The notes: generated from the sequence alone by a model not told the origin. Shown: positions 8,468-17,517, counted from the first letter of the stretch. The stretch: 64,000 nt of DNA from Saccharopolyspora kobensis (GCF_900108315.1 NZ_FNVB01000002.1:186001-250000), one strand, 5' to 3'. Translations and numbers: made by a program.

Positions 8468-10012
8468 TTGACCAACACGGAGAACGCGCGGCCCACCCGG
8501 TCGATGTCGCTGCTGCTGGGCTTCCTGCGCGGCGTCGAACGCGTCGGGAACAAGCTGCCCCACCCGTTCTGGCTGTTCGCCATGATGGCCGTCCTGGTCA
8601 TCGCGCTCAGCGCGGTGCTCAACGCCCTGGGCGCCTCCGCGGTGTCGCCGGTGGACGGCGAGACGATCCGCGTCAAGAGCCTGCTGACGGCCGAGGGGCT
8701 GTCCACCATCATCGGCGACGCGGTGGAGAACTTCGCGAAGTTCCCGCCGCTGGCGCTGATCATCGTGGTGATGCTGGGCGTCTCGGTCGCCGAGCAGAGC
8801 GGCCTGCTCAACGCGATGCTGCGCGGCAGCGTCACCCGCGTCCCGGCGAAGTACCTGACGTTCGTCGTCGCGCTGGCGGGCATCACCGGCAGCGTCGCCT
8901 CCGACGCCGCCTACGTGGTGCTGATCCCGCTGGGCGCGCTGGTGTTCAAGGCCGTCGGCCGCAGCCCGATCCTGGGCCTGGTCGTCGCGTTCGGCTCGAT
9001 CTCGGCCGGGTACAACGCCTCGCTGCTGCTCACGCCGACCGACGCGCTGCTGGCCGGGCTGACCACCTCGGCGGCGCACTTCATCGACCCGGCCTACACG
9101 GTCACCCCGCTGGCCAACTACTTCTTCTCGATCGGCTCGGCGCTCTTCCTGGCCGTGGTGATCACGCTGGTCACCGAGTTCGTGCTGACCAAGCGCGCGG
9201 CGGGCATGACCGCCGACGGCGACGGGATCGACGAGCAGCTGGGCGAGATGCAGCTGAGCGCCGTCGAGCGCCGCGGCCTGCGCAACGCCGGGCTCACCCT
9301 GCTGGCCGCCGTGGTGCTGCTGGTGGTCGCGCTGGCCCCGCCCGCCTCGCCGTTCCGCGGTGAGGACGGCGGCATCCTCAACTCGCCGATCGTCACCGGT
9401 GTCGCCTACCTGCTCGGCGTGATCTTCCTGCTGACCGGCGCGGTGTACGGCCGCACCACCGGCAGCATCCCGACGGCCCGCCAGATCCCCGGCGCGATGG
9501 CCAAGGGCGTCGTCGACCTCGCGCCGGTGGTGGTGCTGTTCTTCGCCGCCTCGCAGTTCCTGGCCTTCTTCAAGTGGACCCACATGGGCGAGGTCCTCGC
9601 CATCCACGCCGCGGCGCTGCTGAAGTCGGCGAACGTGCACCCGCTGGTGCTGTTCCTCGGCCTGATCGTGCTGGTCACCTGCATCAACCTGGTGATCACC
9701 AGCGGCTCCGCGCAGTGGGCGCTGATGGCGCCGATCGTGGTGCCGATGCTGATGCTGCTGGACGTCTCACCGGAGACGACGCAGGCGGTGTACCGGATCG
9801 CGGACTCGGCGACCAACCTGATCACACCGATGAGCCCGTACTTCGCGATGGCGCTCGGGCTGCTGCAGCGCTACCGCAAGGAAGCGGGCATCGGCACCCT
9901 GATGTCGCTGACGATCCCGATCTCCTTCGCGGTGCTGGTCAGCTGGACCCTGCTCTTCATGGCCTGGTGGGCCCTCGGCATCCCCCTCGGCCCCGGCGTC
10001 CCGGTGCGCTGA
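8468..10012 (+). CDS. AbgT family transporter
   Basis: A 514-residue polytopic inner-membrane carrier of the AbgT family (p-aminobenzoyl-glutamate transporter or sulfonamide exporter). Family traits visible are NKLPHPFWLFAMM near the N-terminus, the repeated re-entrant hairpin segments ending GSVASDAAYVVLIPLGA and FGSISAGYNASLLLTPTDA, and the C-terminal GSAQWALMAPIVVPM with ATNLITPMSPYF. The TTG at 8468 is preceded by GAGGAG at the right distance and is preferred; upstream in-frame ATGs at 8402 and 8417 lack a ribosome site. It is followed by an M20 peptidase and divergent from a double Lrp regulator, which suggests import of an amide- or peptide-linked glutamate-type compound that is then cleaved. 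Confidence 0.9.
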   Translation: MTNTENARPTRSMSLLLGFLRGVERVGNKLPHPFWLFAMMAVLVIALSAVLNALGASAVSPVDGETIRVKSLLTAEGLSTIIGDAVENFAKFPPLALIIVVMLGVSVAEQSGLLNAMLRGSVTRVPAKYLTFVVALAGITGSVASDAAYVVLIPLGALVFKAVGRSPILGLVVAFGSISAGYNASLLLTPTDALLAGLTTSAAHFIDPAYTVTPLANYFFSIGSALFLAVVITLVTEFVLTKRAAGMTADGDGIDEQLGEMQLSAVERRGLRNAGLTLLAAVVLLVVALAPPASPFRGEDGGILNSPIVTGVAYLLGVIFLLTGAVYGRTTGSIPTARQIPGAMAKGVVDLAPVVVLFFAASQFLAFFKWTHMGEVLAIHAAALLKSANVHPLVLFLGLIVLVTCINLVITSGSAQWALMAPIVVPMLMLLDVSPETTQAVYRIADSATNLITPMSPYFAMALGLLQRYRKEAGIGTLMSLTIPISFAVLVSWTLLFMAWWALGIPLGPGVPVR

Positions 10013-10026
10013 GCAACCGCACGGCG

Positions 10027-10108
10027 CCGTTCCCGCTGGTCAGTCCCCGTGAGTGCTTTGGGGCGCTACAACACCCCAAAGCGCTCACGGGCCCACCAGC
10101 AAGACCGG
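10027..10108. repeat. Extragenic palindrome, copy 1
   Basis: The core hairpin at 10046-10091 pairs CCCGTGAGTGCTTTGGGG with CCCCAAAGCGCTCACGGG (one G-T wobble) around a 10-nt loop. Outer arms at 10027-10040 and 10095-10108 also pair in part (GCTGGT with ACCAGC). Two relatives occur at 25304-25387 and 35662-35745. It lies between the AbgT and M20 genes, which are read in the same direction, so it may attenuate or process the transcript. No U-tract follows. Confidence 0.8.
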
Positions 10109-10226
10109 AGCCGCCCTGGGGATCTCGCACGGAGCCGCTCCCGCCCGGCGGGGCGGGAGGGCCGGAGTCGGAGGCTCCGGGCCGCTGTGGCGGCGGATGG
10201 ATTCGACAGATGTGGAAGGTGGAGTT

Positions 10227-11372
10227 GTGACGACGAAGCTGGTGGCGCGGGCCGAGCAGGAGCTCCCCGAGGTGCTCGCGGACCTGCGCAGGCTGGTGGA
10301 GCACGAAACCCCCAGCAACGACAAGCGGGCTCTGGACGCCGGGCTGGCCGACATCGAGCAGTGGCTCACCGAACGTCTCGGCACGCCGGTCGCCCGGCAG
10401 CGCCACGACGGCGGCCCGCGCGGCGACGTCCTCGACGTCACCTACCCCGGCACGACCGGTGGCACGGTGCTGCTGCTGTGCCACTACGACACGGTGTGGC
10501 CGGTGGGCACGCTCGCGGAGTGGCCGTTCACCGTCGACGGCGACCGCATCACCGCGCCCGGCGCCCTGGACATGAAGCTCGGCATCGTGCACGGCGTGTG
10601 GGCGCTGCGCCTGCTGCGCGAACTGGACATCCCGCACCCGTCGGTGCGGTTCCTGCTCAACGGCGACGAGGAGATCGGCAGCATCTCCTCGCGCCCGCAC
10701 ATCGAGCAGGCGTGCACCGAGGCGACCGCGACGCTCGTGCTGGAGCCGAGCCGGGAGGGCATGGCCAAGATCCGCCGCAAGGGCCTGGGCCTGTTCGACC
10801 TGGCGGTGCACGGCGTCGAGTCGCACGCCGGTCTCGACCCGACCGCTGGTGCCAGCGCCATCCACGCCATCGCCGAGCTCATCCCGGCGATCACCTCGCT
10901 CGCCGCGCCGGAGCGCGGCACCACGATCAACGTCGGTCTGCTCAACGGCGGCACCGGCCGCAACGTGGTGGCCGGCCGGGCGACCTGCGAGATCGACATC
11001 CGCATCCAGGACCCGGCCGAGATGCCGCGGATCGACGCGGGCTTCCGCGAGCTGGCGGTGGCCGACGAGCGCATCCGGGTGGAGCTCACCGGTGGCTGGA
11101 ACCGCCCGCCGATGAACCCGAACCCGCTCTCGGAGAAGCTCTTCGAGCACGCCAAGGCAGCCGCGGAGGAGCACGGCCGAGCCCTGGAAGGCACCTCGGT
11201 GGGCGGCGTGAGCGACGCGAACTTCGTGTCCGCCCTGGACAAGCCGGTCCTCGACGGCCTCGGTGCGGTGGGCGCAGGCCCGCACTCCCGCGACGAGCAC
11301 GTGATCCCGAGCGAGTCCCCCGGCCAGATCGCCACCCTCGCCACCCTGATCAGCAACCTCCGCGACTTCTGA
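10227..11372 (+). CDS. M20 family metallopeptidase (carboxypeptidase G2-like)
   Basis: A 381-residue di-zinc hydrolase. Metal and catalytic residues are in place: LLLCHYDTVWPVGTL (His with catalytic Asp), bridging Asp in ALDMKLGIVHG, the Glu-Glu pair in NGDEEIGS, Glu in VLEPSREG, and the C-terminal His in GPHSRDEH. A dimerisation domain with GVESHAGLDPTAGAS sits between the halves. The family removes C-terminal glutamate from folate-like or N-acyl compounds, or cleaves dipeptides. The GTG at 10227 follows AAGG and GGAG ribosome-site bases; upstream ATG 10197 is less likely. It follows the AbgT transporter and probably acts on its cargo. The exact substrate is not fixed by sequence. Confidence 0.9.
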   Translation: MTTKLVARAEQELPEVLADLRRLVEHETPSNDKRALDAGLADIEQWLTERLGTPVARQRHDGGPRGDVLDVTYPGTTGGTVLLLCHYDTVWPVGTLAEWPFTVDGDRITAPGALDMKLGIVHGVWALRLLRELDIPHPSVRFLLNGDEEIGSISSRPHIEQACTEATATLVLEPSREGMAKIRRKGLGLFDLAVHGVESHAGLDPTAGASAIHAIAELIPAITSLAAPERGTTINVGLLNGGTGRNVVAGRATCEIDIRIQDPAEMPRIDAGFRELAVADERIRVELTGGWNRPPMNPNPLSEKLFEHAKAAAEEHGRALEGTSVGGVSDANFVSALDKPVLDGLGAVGAGPHSRDEHVIPSESPGQIATLATLISNLRDF

Positions 11373-11379
11373 GCGCACA

Positions 11380-11422
11380 GCGGCAGCGCCCGCCCGGCGC
11401 AGAACCGAGCGGGCGCTGCCGC
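11380..11422. terminator. Terminator hairpin after M20 gene
   Basis: GCGGCAGCGCCCGC at 11380-11393 and GCGGGCGCTGCCGC at 11409-11422 form a perfect 14-bp stem, 8 nt after the M20 stop. Confidence 0.7.
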
Positions 11423-11586
11423 ACACCGCTTGCGCCGTGCTCACGCTGAATCCTCTGTCGCGCCAGTAGAAACCGGTGACCTCAGCGCCAAGGCACAACC
11501 CGAGCCCTGCACAACCGCTCCCCAGCGGAACGTGGCGCGAACCGGCCACAAGGAACCCCGAAAACGCGAGCGAGAGAACGCAACCG

Positions 11587-12237
11587 CTACCGCGAGTCGC
11601 GGAGGGCCGGTACCGTTTTGCGGGCCGCCAGGCGTTCGATGATGCCCAGCTTGAAGCGGTCGGATTCCTCCACTTCCAGGCCCGCCGCTCGGACCAGCGG
11701 CAGCGGGCGGCGCAGGAAGTGCTCGCCGCCGAGCGGGATCGTGACCAGCTCGGCCACCCGCTGGACGAGCCGCACCGGCCACGCCGAGCCGGCCACGTGG
11801 TCGAGCAGCAGGAGCTTCCCGCCGGGCCGCAGCACGCGCGCCATCTCGGCGATCGCCTGCTGCTCGTCGGGGATCGCGCACAGGCCGAAGGTGCACACCA
11901 CGCTGTCGAAGGCGGCGTCCGGGAACGGCAGGTCCCGGGCGTCTCCTTCGCGCAGGTCGACCGGCACGTCCAGGTCCTGCGCGCGCTGGCGCGCGAGGTC
12001 CAGCATCCGCGGGCTCCACTCGATGCCGGTCAGCCGGACATCACGGCCGTAGACCGGGAGGTTGAGCCCGGTGCCGATGGCGACCTCCAGCACCTCGCCC
12101 TCGGCTCGCGAGCACACCCACCGGCGACTGCCGGGCGCCATCAGTCGTTCGAAGCGGTTCATCTGCTCGTCGTAGGCGAGCGCGGACCGGTTCCAGTAGG
12201 CGCGCCACCGGTCGGTGCGATCCCCGTCGACGCTCAT
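11587..12237 (-). CDS. Class I SAM-dependent methyltransferase
   Basis: A 216-residue cytoplasmic methyltransferase of the UbiE/Methyltransf_11 type. Motif I is EVAIGTGLNLPVYG (residues about 49-62), the acidic residue of motif II is in LTGIEWSPRML, then EGDARDLPFPDAAFDSVV and the motif VLRPGGKLLLLDHV. The C-terminal part (GGEHFLRRPLPLVRAAGLEVEES) is typical of small phosphatidylethanolamine or quinone methyltransferase relatives, but the substrate cannot be assigned. The ATG at 12237 is the natural start. The gene stands alone; a CGCAAC-G-GTTGCG dyad lies 36 bp upstream of the start. Confidence 0.85.
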   Translation of the reverse strand: MSVDGDRTDRWRAYWNRSALAYDEQMNRFERLMAPGSRRWVCSRAEGEVLEVAIGTGLNLPVYGRDVRLTGIEWSPRMLDLARQRAQDLDVPVDLREGDARDLPFPDAAFDSVVCTFGLCAIPDEQQAIAEMARVLRPGGKLLLLDHVAGSAWPVRLVQRVAELVTIPLGGEHFLRRPLPLVRAAGLEVEESDRFKLGIIERLAARKTVPALRDSR

Positions 12238-12570
12238 GCGGTGCCGCCTCTCAGTTCCGCCTCTCCGCGATGCGCAACGGTTGCGTTCAGCGCTCCGCCT
12301 CGCGTCGTCGGGGTTTCTCGTGGCCGGGTTGCGTCACGTTCCCCTGCGGTGCGGTTGAGCAGGACCGGGTCGCCGCTTGACATGCACCGACACTACTCGT
12401 CGCTGGGCGGTTTTCGGGCGGCTGCGCGAAAGGTCGTCAGCGCTGTCGGACGCGTTCTCTCGCTGAATCGTCTCGTCCTTCAACGATGCCGAACTCCGCT
12501 CGGTGATCACATCGGTGCCGGCTGCGCCGATTCACCCGAAGTCGCGATCTTCCGACGGGTCCGCAAGGCC
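12238..12570. other. Intergenic region, no gene recognised
   Basis: A 333-bp gap between a methyltransferase start and an amidase stop, both on the minus strand. It holds the small dyad CGCAAC-G-GTTGCG (12273-12285) near the methyltransferase promoter side, and an isolated plus-strand TTGACA at 12378 without a matching -10. No convincing ORF, RNA gene or strong hairpin was seen. Confidence 0.5.
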
Positions 12571-14094
12571 TCACCCGCCCAGCGCGGGCAGGAACTTCGG
12601 CGCCCGCCAGGCGTCCAGCTCCTGCTCGACCGACGCCGCCAGCGACAGCAGGGCCGGATCCTGCCGGTGACCGGCTATCAGGAGCAGGCCGACCGGCAGC
12701 TCGCCGACGAATCCGGCGGGCACCGAGATCGACGGGTAGCCCGCCACCGCGGCCGGGGTCGAGGACGGCATCACGTCGTCGTCACCGCGGGCGCAGTCGG
12801 TGGTCCAGGCGGGCGGGTTGGTCGGCGAGGCGATCGCGTCCAGGCGGTGCTCGGCCATGGTCTCGTCGATCGAGCGCTTGGCCAGGTCGGTCAGCTCCGC
12901 GCGCATCGCCCGGTAGTCCGGGTCCGTGGTCGGCGGCGCGGTGAGGGCCTGCTCGAAGAGCTCCTGCCCGGCGAAGCAGGTCTGCTCCTCCGGTGTCCGC
13001 CGGTTGAACTCGATGAGCTCGGCGAGGTCGCGCGGACCTTCGCGGGTGGCCAGGTAGGCGTCGATGTCCCGGTGGAACTCGCTGAGCAGCGCCGGGAATT
13101 CCAGCTCGCCGAGCCGGTCCTGGTACGGCAGGACCACTTCGACGACCTCGGCGCCCGCCGCGCGGAACTTCTCGGCGGCGCCGGTCATCAGCGCGTCGAC
13201 CTCCGGGCCGAGCTCCGGCAGCCGCCAGAGCCCGATGCGCTTGCCCGCCAGGTCGTCGGTCCGCGGGACCACCGGTTCCGATCCCTGCAGCACGGCCAGC
13301 GCCAGTGCGGCGTCGACGACGTTGCGCGCCATCGGGCCCGCGGTGTCCTGCTCCGCCGAGATCGGCACCACGCCGGCGCCGCTGACCAGCCCGAGGCTCG
13401 GTTTGTGCCCGACCACGCCGTTGATCCCGGCCGGGCACACGATCGAACCGTCGGTCTCGGTGCCGATCGCCACCTGCGCCAGCGACGCGGCCAGCGCGGC
13501 GCCGGAACCGGCCGAGGAACCGCACGGGTTGCGGTCCAGCACGTACGGGTTGCGGGTCTGCCCGCCGACCGCGGACCAGCCGGAAGTCGGTGCCTCAGCG
13601 CGGAAGTTGGCCCACTCGGAGAGGTTGGTCTTGCCGAGGATCACCGCACCGCCGTCCCGCAGCCGGGTCACCAGCTCCGCGTCGGTGTCCGGTGGTGCTC
13701 CGGCCAGCGCCAGGGAACCGGCGGTCGTCGGCATGTCCCGGGTGTTGACGTTGTCCTTGAGCAGCACCGGGATGCCGTCCAGCGGACCGAGCACCCGACC
13801 GGTCCGGTGCCGGACGTCGCTTGCCGCAGCCTGCGCCAAGGCCTTCGGGTTCGTGTGCAGCACCGAGTTGATCCGGGGATCGATGGTGCGGATCCGGTGC
13901 AGGTACGCGGCGGTCAGCTCGCTCGACGTCAGCGATCCTTCGGCCATCCGCTCCTGGAGCTGCGGAATCGTCACGGTGTCGAGGTCGAGTGCCGAAGCGG
14001 CCTCGGCCCCGCGCACGTCCTGCCCTGTCATGAACATCCCAGCGGTGAGAGCGGTGATCAGCGCGAGCGCGCCAGTCCTGCGCATGAGCCCCAT
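12571..14094 (-). CDS. Secreted amidase (amidase signature family)
   Basis: A 507-residue amidase. The Ser-cisSer-Lys triad is present: the Lys in VLLKDNVNT, the glycine/serine-rich signature NPCGSSAGSGAALAASLAQV, and the nucleophile region IGTETDGSIVCPAGINGV. The N-terminus MGLMRRTGALALITALTAGMF followed by ADA-like residues is a Sec signal peptide, so the enzyme acts outside the cell. Such enzymes hydrolyse amides or peptide-amide C-termini; related secreted actinobacterial proteins are annotated as peptide amidases. Starts at 14121, 14094 or 14085 are all in frame; 14094 gives the most typical signal peptide. It is a single gene between a methyltransferase and a two-component system. Confidence 0.88.
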   Translation of the reverse strand: MGLMRRTGALALITALTAGMFMTGQDVRGAEAASALDLDTVTIPQLQERMAEGSLTSSELTAAYLHRIRTIDPRINSVLHTNPKALAQAAASDVRHRTGRVLGPLDGIPVLLKDNVNTRDMPTTAGSLALAGAPPDTDAELVTRLRDGGAVILGKTNLSEWANFRAEAPTSGWSAVGGQTRNPYVLDRNPCGSSAGSGAALAASLAQVAIGTETDGSIVCPAGINGVVGHKPSLGLVSGAGVVPISAEQDTAGPMARNVVDAALALAVLQGSEPVVPRTDDLAGKRIGLWRLPELGPEVDALMTGAAEKFRAAGAEVVEVVLPYQDRLGELEFPALLSEFHRDIDAYLATREGPRDLAELIEFNRRTPEEQTCFAGQELFEQALTAPPTTDPDYRAMRAELTDLAKRSIDETMAEHRLDAIASPTNPPAWTTDCARGDDDVMPSSTPAAVAGYPSISVPAGFVGELPVGLLLIAGHRQDPALLSLAASVEQELDAWRAPKFLPALGG

Positions 14095-14208
14095 CAGACT
14101 ACGAAGATCCCAACCGTGCAACCGATTTCAGCACCGCTCGATTCACGGTTTCAATGGAATTCCGCGCTTCTCACACCCGGCGTTCGCAGTTCCCGGAACC
14201 GGCGCGGA

Positions 14209-14820
14209 TCAGAGCCAGCCGTGATCGCGGGCGGTGTTGGCCGCTTCGATGCGGTTGCGCGCCGCCAGCTTCGCCATCGCCGTGGACAGGTAGTTGCGGA
14301 CCGTTCCCTCCGCGAGGTGCAATCGCGCGGCGATCTCGGCGTTGCCCGCGCCGGTCGTCACCTCGCGCAGGATCTCCCGCTCGCGCGCGGTCAGCGGGTC
14401 GGGCCGGTCCCAGGCCGCCACCGCCAGTTCCGGCGCCACCACCCGCTCGCCGGCGTGCACCTGCCGCAGGGCGGTGACCAGCTCGTCGATCGGCGAGTCC
14501 TTCAGGACGTAGCCGGACACCCCGATCTCCATCGCGCGGCGCAGGTATCCGCTGCGGGCGAAGGTGGTGACGATCAGCACCCGCACCGGAACACCGCGCC
14601 GCCGCAGCTCCGCCGCGACGTCGATGCCGCTGCGCTCCGGCATCTCGATGTCGGTCAGCAGGACGTCCGGGCGGTGCTGCTCGACCGCCGCGAGCGCTTC
14701 GGCGCCGTCGCCCGCCGTGGCCACCACCGCGACGTCCGGTTGCAGGTCCAGCAGCGCGGCGAAGGCGCTGAGCACCATCGTCTGGTCCTCGGCCAGCACG
14801 ACCCTGATCTGCTCGCCCAC
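14209..14820 (-). CDS. DesR-like LuxR response regulator
   Basis: A 203-residue regulator. The receiver domain has LAEDQTM, the phosphorylatable Asp in LLTDIEMPERSG, VTTFARSGYL and the Lys of VLKDSPIDELV. The C-terminal HTH is LTAREREILREVTTGAGNAEI with LAEGTVRNYLSTAMAKL. This is the DesR class paired with five-helix DesK kinases. The GTG start shares one base with the kinase stop (TAGTG), so translation is coupled. It is the last gene of the TetR/ABC/kinase/regulator run, so it probably controls the ABC exporter in response to membrane or drug stress. Confidence 0.92.
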   Translation of the reverse strand: MGEQIRVVLAEDQTMVLSAFAALLDLQPDVAVVATAGDGAEALAAVEQHRPDVLLTDIEMPERSGIDVAAELRRRGVPVRVLIVTTFARSGYLRRAMEIGVSGYVLKDSPIDELVTALRQVHAGERVVAPELAVAAWDRPDPLTAREREILREVTTGAGNAEIAARLHLAEGTVRNYLSTAMAKLAARNRIEAANTARDHGWL

Positions 14821-15896
14821 TACGCCGCCACCTCTACCGGCACCGCGATGGTCACGGTCGTCCCCGCCGTGCCGGTGCGCCGGACCGCACCGCCCAGCGC
14901 GCTGATCCGCTCGCGCATGCCGCTCAACCCGTTGCCGTCCGGAGCCTTCCCGCCCACTCCGTCATCGGCCACCACCAGCCGCAGTTCCTCCTGCACGACC
15001 TCCAGGCTGATGTGGCAGGTGCGCGCCGAGGAGTGCCTCGCGACGTTCGTGGTGGCCTCGCGCAGCGCGAGGGCCAGCTCGTGCTCGGTCGAGTCCACGA
15101 TGGCCTCCTCGACGTCCCATCGCACGGTCAGCTGGACGCCCGAGCTGGACAGCGCGTTGCGCGCCGCCGCCAGCTCGGCGTCGAGCGTGGCCCGCCGCCA
15201 GCCGCTCACCGTCGCGCGGATCTCGGCGAGTGCGGCGCGGGCGGCGCGCTCGATCTCGCCCGCCTCCCCGCGCGCCCGCTCGTCGTCGACGCCGACGAGC
15301 CCGTTCACCAGCTGGGCGCGCATGGTGATGGCCGTCAGCGTCTGCCCCAGCAGATCGTGCAGGTCGCGGGCGATGCGCTCGCGTTCGGCCAGGGTGGCCA
15401 GGTGCTCGACGCGCGCGTTGCGCAGGCGCAGGTCGTTCTGCGCGCGCTCCTTCTCCGCCCACTCGATCTGGAGCGTGCCGATCAGCCACAGCAGCACCAG
15501 CGACGGCAGGTGACCGAGCAGCCGCCAGGGCATCGGCACCACCGAGATCACCGAGAACACGCTGATCAGAGCCGTCATCCCGACGAACCAGCGCAGTGCG
15601 GTGCGCCGCGGCTCGGTCAGCCCGGCGAACGCGGCGGCGTAGACGAACAGCGTCGCCGCGCCGGAGTTGAACGGCGTCGCGATCGCACCGAGCAGCACCG
15701 TCGGCACGGTCGCCGCCCACCGCGTCCGCGCCGGCCGCCACTGGGCGACCGCGTACATCGGGACGAAGACGACGACCACGGCGGCGGCCAGCGCCCAGTC
15801 CACCCAGGTCGAGGTCTCCGAGAACACCGGCAACCACAGCAGGTTCACCAGGTAGATCAGGTGTCCCCAGTGGGACATCAGTCCGGAAATCCTCAT
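14820..15896 (-). CDS. DesK-like sensor histidine kinase
   Basis: A 358-residue membrane kinase. About five N-terminal hydrophobic helices (residues about 10-150, including PSLVLLWLIGTLQIEW) lead into a coiled linker, the H-box ERERIARDLHDLLGQTLTAI, and an ATPase domain with LREATTNVARHSSA and GNGLSGMRERISALGG. The ATG at 15896 overlaps the permease stop as ATGA. A downstream ATG at MSHWGH is possible. Organisation as ABC exporter plus DesK/DesR pair is common in actinobacteria and suggests sensing of envelope stress or a substrate of the exporter. Confidence 0.92.
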   Translation of the reverse strand: MRISGLMSHWGHLIYLVNLLWLPVFSETSTWVDWALAAAVVVVFVPMYAVAQWRPARTRWAATVPTVLLGAIATPFNSGAATLFVYAAAFAGLTEPRRTALRWFVGMTALISVFSVISVVPMPWRLLGHLPSLVLLWLIGTLQIEWAEKERAQNDLRLRNARVEHLATLAERERIARDLHDLLGQTLTAITMRAQLVNGLVGVDDERARGEAGEIERAARAALAEIRATVSGWRRATLDAELAAARNALSSSGVQLTVRWDVEEAIVDSTEHELALALREATTNVARHSSARTCHISLEVVQEELRLVVADDGVGGKAPDGNGLSGMRERISALGGAVRRTGTAGTTVTIAVPVEVAA

Positions 15897-16630
15897 GATC
15901 GGGCACGACGATACGACACCGCGGCCAGCGTCCCGGTCACCGCGGTCGCGCCGAGCAGCACCAGTGCGTGCCCGAGTGCGGCGCTGCCGTCCAGCTGCGC
16001 CAGCGCGAGTTGCGCGAGGTGGTAGGTCGGCAGGAACGGAGCGATCTGGCCGAAGAAGTCGGGCAGCGCGGACAGCGGCATCCACAGCCCGGAGGCGATC
16101 GCCATCGGGAACAGCAGCGCGTTGAGGATCGCGGTGGTGGCGTTGGCCCCCACCTGGAAGCCGATCGCCAGCCCGAACAGCGCGAACGGCAGCGCACCGA
16201 GCACCAGCGCGGCCCAGAGCCGGATCAGCGCGCCCGGCGAGATCTGCAACGTGCCCAGCAGCGCGGACGTCACGGTCATCGCCGCCAGCACGCCGACCGC
16301 GTAGGGCAGCGCGGCCACCACCTTGGCGGTCAGCGTCACGCCGAGCGGCACGGGTGAGACGCGCTTGGCGCGCAGCCAGCCGCGTTCGCGGTCCGATGCG
16401 ACGCCGATGCCGGGATTGGTCAGCACCACCGACAGCACGCCGAAGGTGCCGAAGGTGGCCAGCATGATCGTGCCCGTCGGCACCGCGCCGCCCCGTTCGC
16501 CGCCGAAGAGGGAGGCGAACAGCGCGAAGAACGCCACCGGCATCACGACGGAGAACAGCAGCGCGGCCGGTTCGCGGATGATGCCGCGCAGCTCGTCGGC
16601 GATCTCGGCGGCGAGGATCCTGGTGTTCAC
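15893..16630 (-). CDS. ABC-2 type transporter permease
   Basis: A 245-residue inner-membrane permease with six hydrophobic helices of the ABC2_membrane fold (for example LLFSVVMPVAFFALFASLF, GVLAAMTVTSALLGTL, ALPFALFGLAIGFQVG, AIASGLWMPLSALP). The segment FLPTYHLAQLALAQL near the C-terminus is typical. It works with the upstream ATPase as a DrrAB-like exporter. The GTG start at 16630 forms a GTGA overlap with the ATPase stop, and its own stop forms ATGA with the kinase start, so four genes are tightly coupled. Confidence 0.92.
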   Translation of the reverse strand: MNTRILAAEIADELRGIIREPAALLFSVVMPVAFFALFASLFGGERGGAVPTGTIMLATFGTFGVLSVVLTNPGIGVASDRERGWLRAKRVSPVPLGVTLTAKVVAALPYAVGVLAAMTVTSALLGTLQISPGALIRLWAALVLGALPFALFGLAIGFQVGANATTAILNALLFPMAIASGLWMPLSALPDFFGQIAPFLPTYHLAQLALAQLDGSAALGHALVLLGATAVTGTLAAVSYRRARS

Positions 16631-17517
16631 GCGGCGACCTCCTCGGTCAGGCCGAGCATGGCCTCTTCCAGCTTGGCCCCTTCGACCCGCAGATCGGACA
16701 GGGCCGGATCGGCGGCGAGCAACGCGCGCAGCAGTTCTTCCGGTTCCCGGGTGCGCAGCCGGACCAGGTCGCCGTCGGCGACGACCGACACCGCGCCGGG
16801 CAGCCGACGCAGCTCGTCCCGGCCGAGCGCGGTCCGCGCGATCACGGTGCGGTCGGGCAGCCGGGAGGTCAGCGCCGCCGGGCTGTCGGCGGCCAGCACC
16901 CGGCCGCGATCCAGCACCACCACCCGGTCGGCGACCGCGGCCGCTTCCTCGATCAGGTGCGTGGTCACCAGCACCCCGGCGCCGCGGGCGCGGCGTTCGG
17001 TCAGCACCTGCCACAACCGCCGCCGGGCGGCGACGTCGAGGCCGTTGGTGGGCTCGTCTAGCACCAGCAGCGCCGGTTCGGTCACCAGCGCCATCGCCAG
17101 CTGCAACCGCTGCTGCTGCCCGCCGGACAGCTTGGTCGCGCGCCGCCGCACCAGATCGGTCAGGCCGAGCTCGGCCAGCACCGGACCGGCCGCGGAGCGC
17201 GGGAAGAAGCCGCGCACCGCGGCACCCGTGACCAGCTCGCCGACCTTCAGCGTGCTCGGGAAACCGACCGACTGCTGCACCACGCCCAACCGCCTGCGCA
17301 CCGCGGCCTTCCGCGGATCGCCGCCGTCGATCCGGACGGTTCCCTCCTGCGCGTGCAGCAATCCGACCACCAGCTGCACGAGTGTCGTCTTGCCCGCCCC
17401 GTTCGGTCCGAGCAGGGCCACGCACTCCCCCGCTCCGACGGTGAGGTCGACATCGTCCAACGCGCGCGTCGCACCGTAGCGGTGCCGCACCCCGCGCACT
17501 TCGAGCACAGATCCCAT
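16627..17517 (-). CDS. ABC transporter ATP-binding protein
   Basis: A 296-residue ATPase. Walker A is LLGPNGAGKTTLV (about residues 36-48), the Q-loop is VVQQSVGFP, the signature is TKLSGGQQQRLQLAMAL, Walker B LLVLDEPTNGLD and the H-loop TTHLIEEA. A C-terminal accessory domain of about 90 residues follows, as in DrrA/CcmA-type drug or lipid exporters. It energises the coupled ABC-2 permease. The ATG at 17517 precedes VLEVRGVRHRYG. Upstream, TGACAATTGTCA at 17580-17591 overlaps a TTGTCA that could be its -35 box, which suggests repression by the TetR gene just upstream. Confidence 0.92.
   Translation of the reverse strand: MGSVLEVRGVRHRYGATRALDDVDLTVGAGECVALLGPNGAGKTTLVQLVVGLLHAQEGTVRIDGGDPRKAAVRRRLGVVQQSVGFPSTLKVGELVTGAAVRGFFPRSAAGPVLAELGLTDLVRRRATKLSGGQQQRLQLAMALVTEPALLVLDEPTNGLDVAARRRLWQVLTERRARGAGVLVTTHLIEEAAAVADRVVVLDRGRVLAADSPAALTSRLPDRTVIARTALGRDELRRLPGAVSVVADGDLVRLRTREPEELLRALLAADPALSDLRVEGAKLEEAMLGLTEEVAA

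Noticed and set aside
12376-12410. TTGACA as a possible promoter in the 12.2-12.6 kb gap
   Set aside because: No -10-like hexamer at 16-19 bp and no gene downstream on that strand.
14140-14165. GGTTTCAATGGAATTCCGCG as a third copy of the three-hairpin element
   Set aside because: Only one partial arm matches; there is no paired arm or central hairpin nearby. At most a remnant.
11476-15513. Very long plus-strand open frame (1345 codons)
   Set aside because: It runs antisense to the methyltransferase, amidase and two-component genes. Its composition (Arg/Gln/His-rich, no domains) is that of a G+C-driven antisense shadow.
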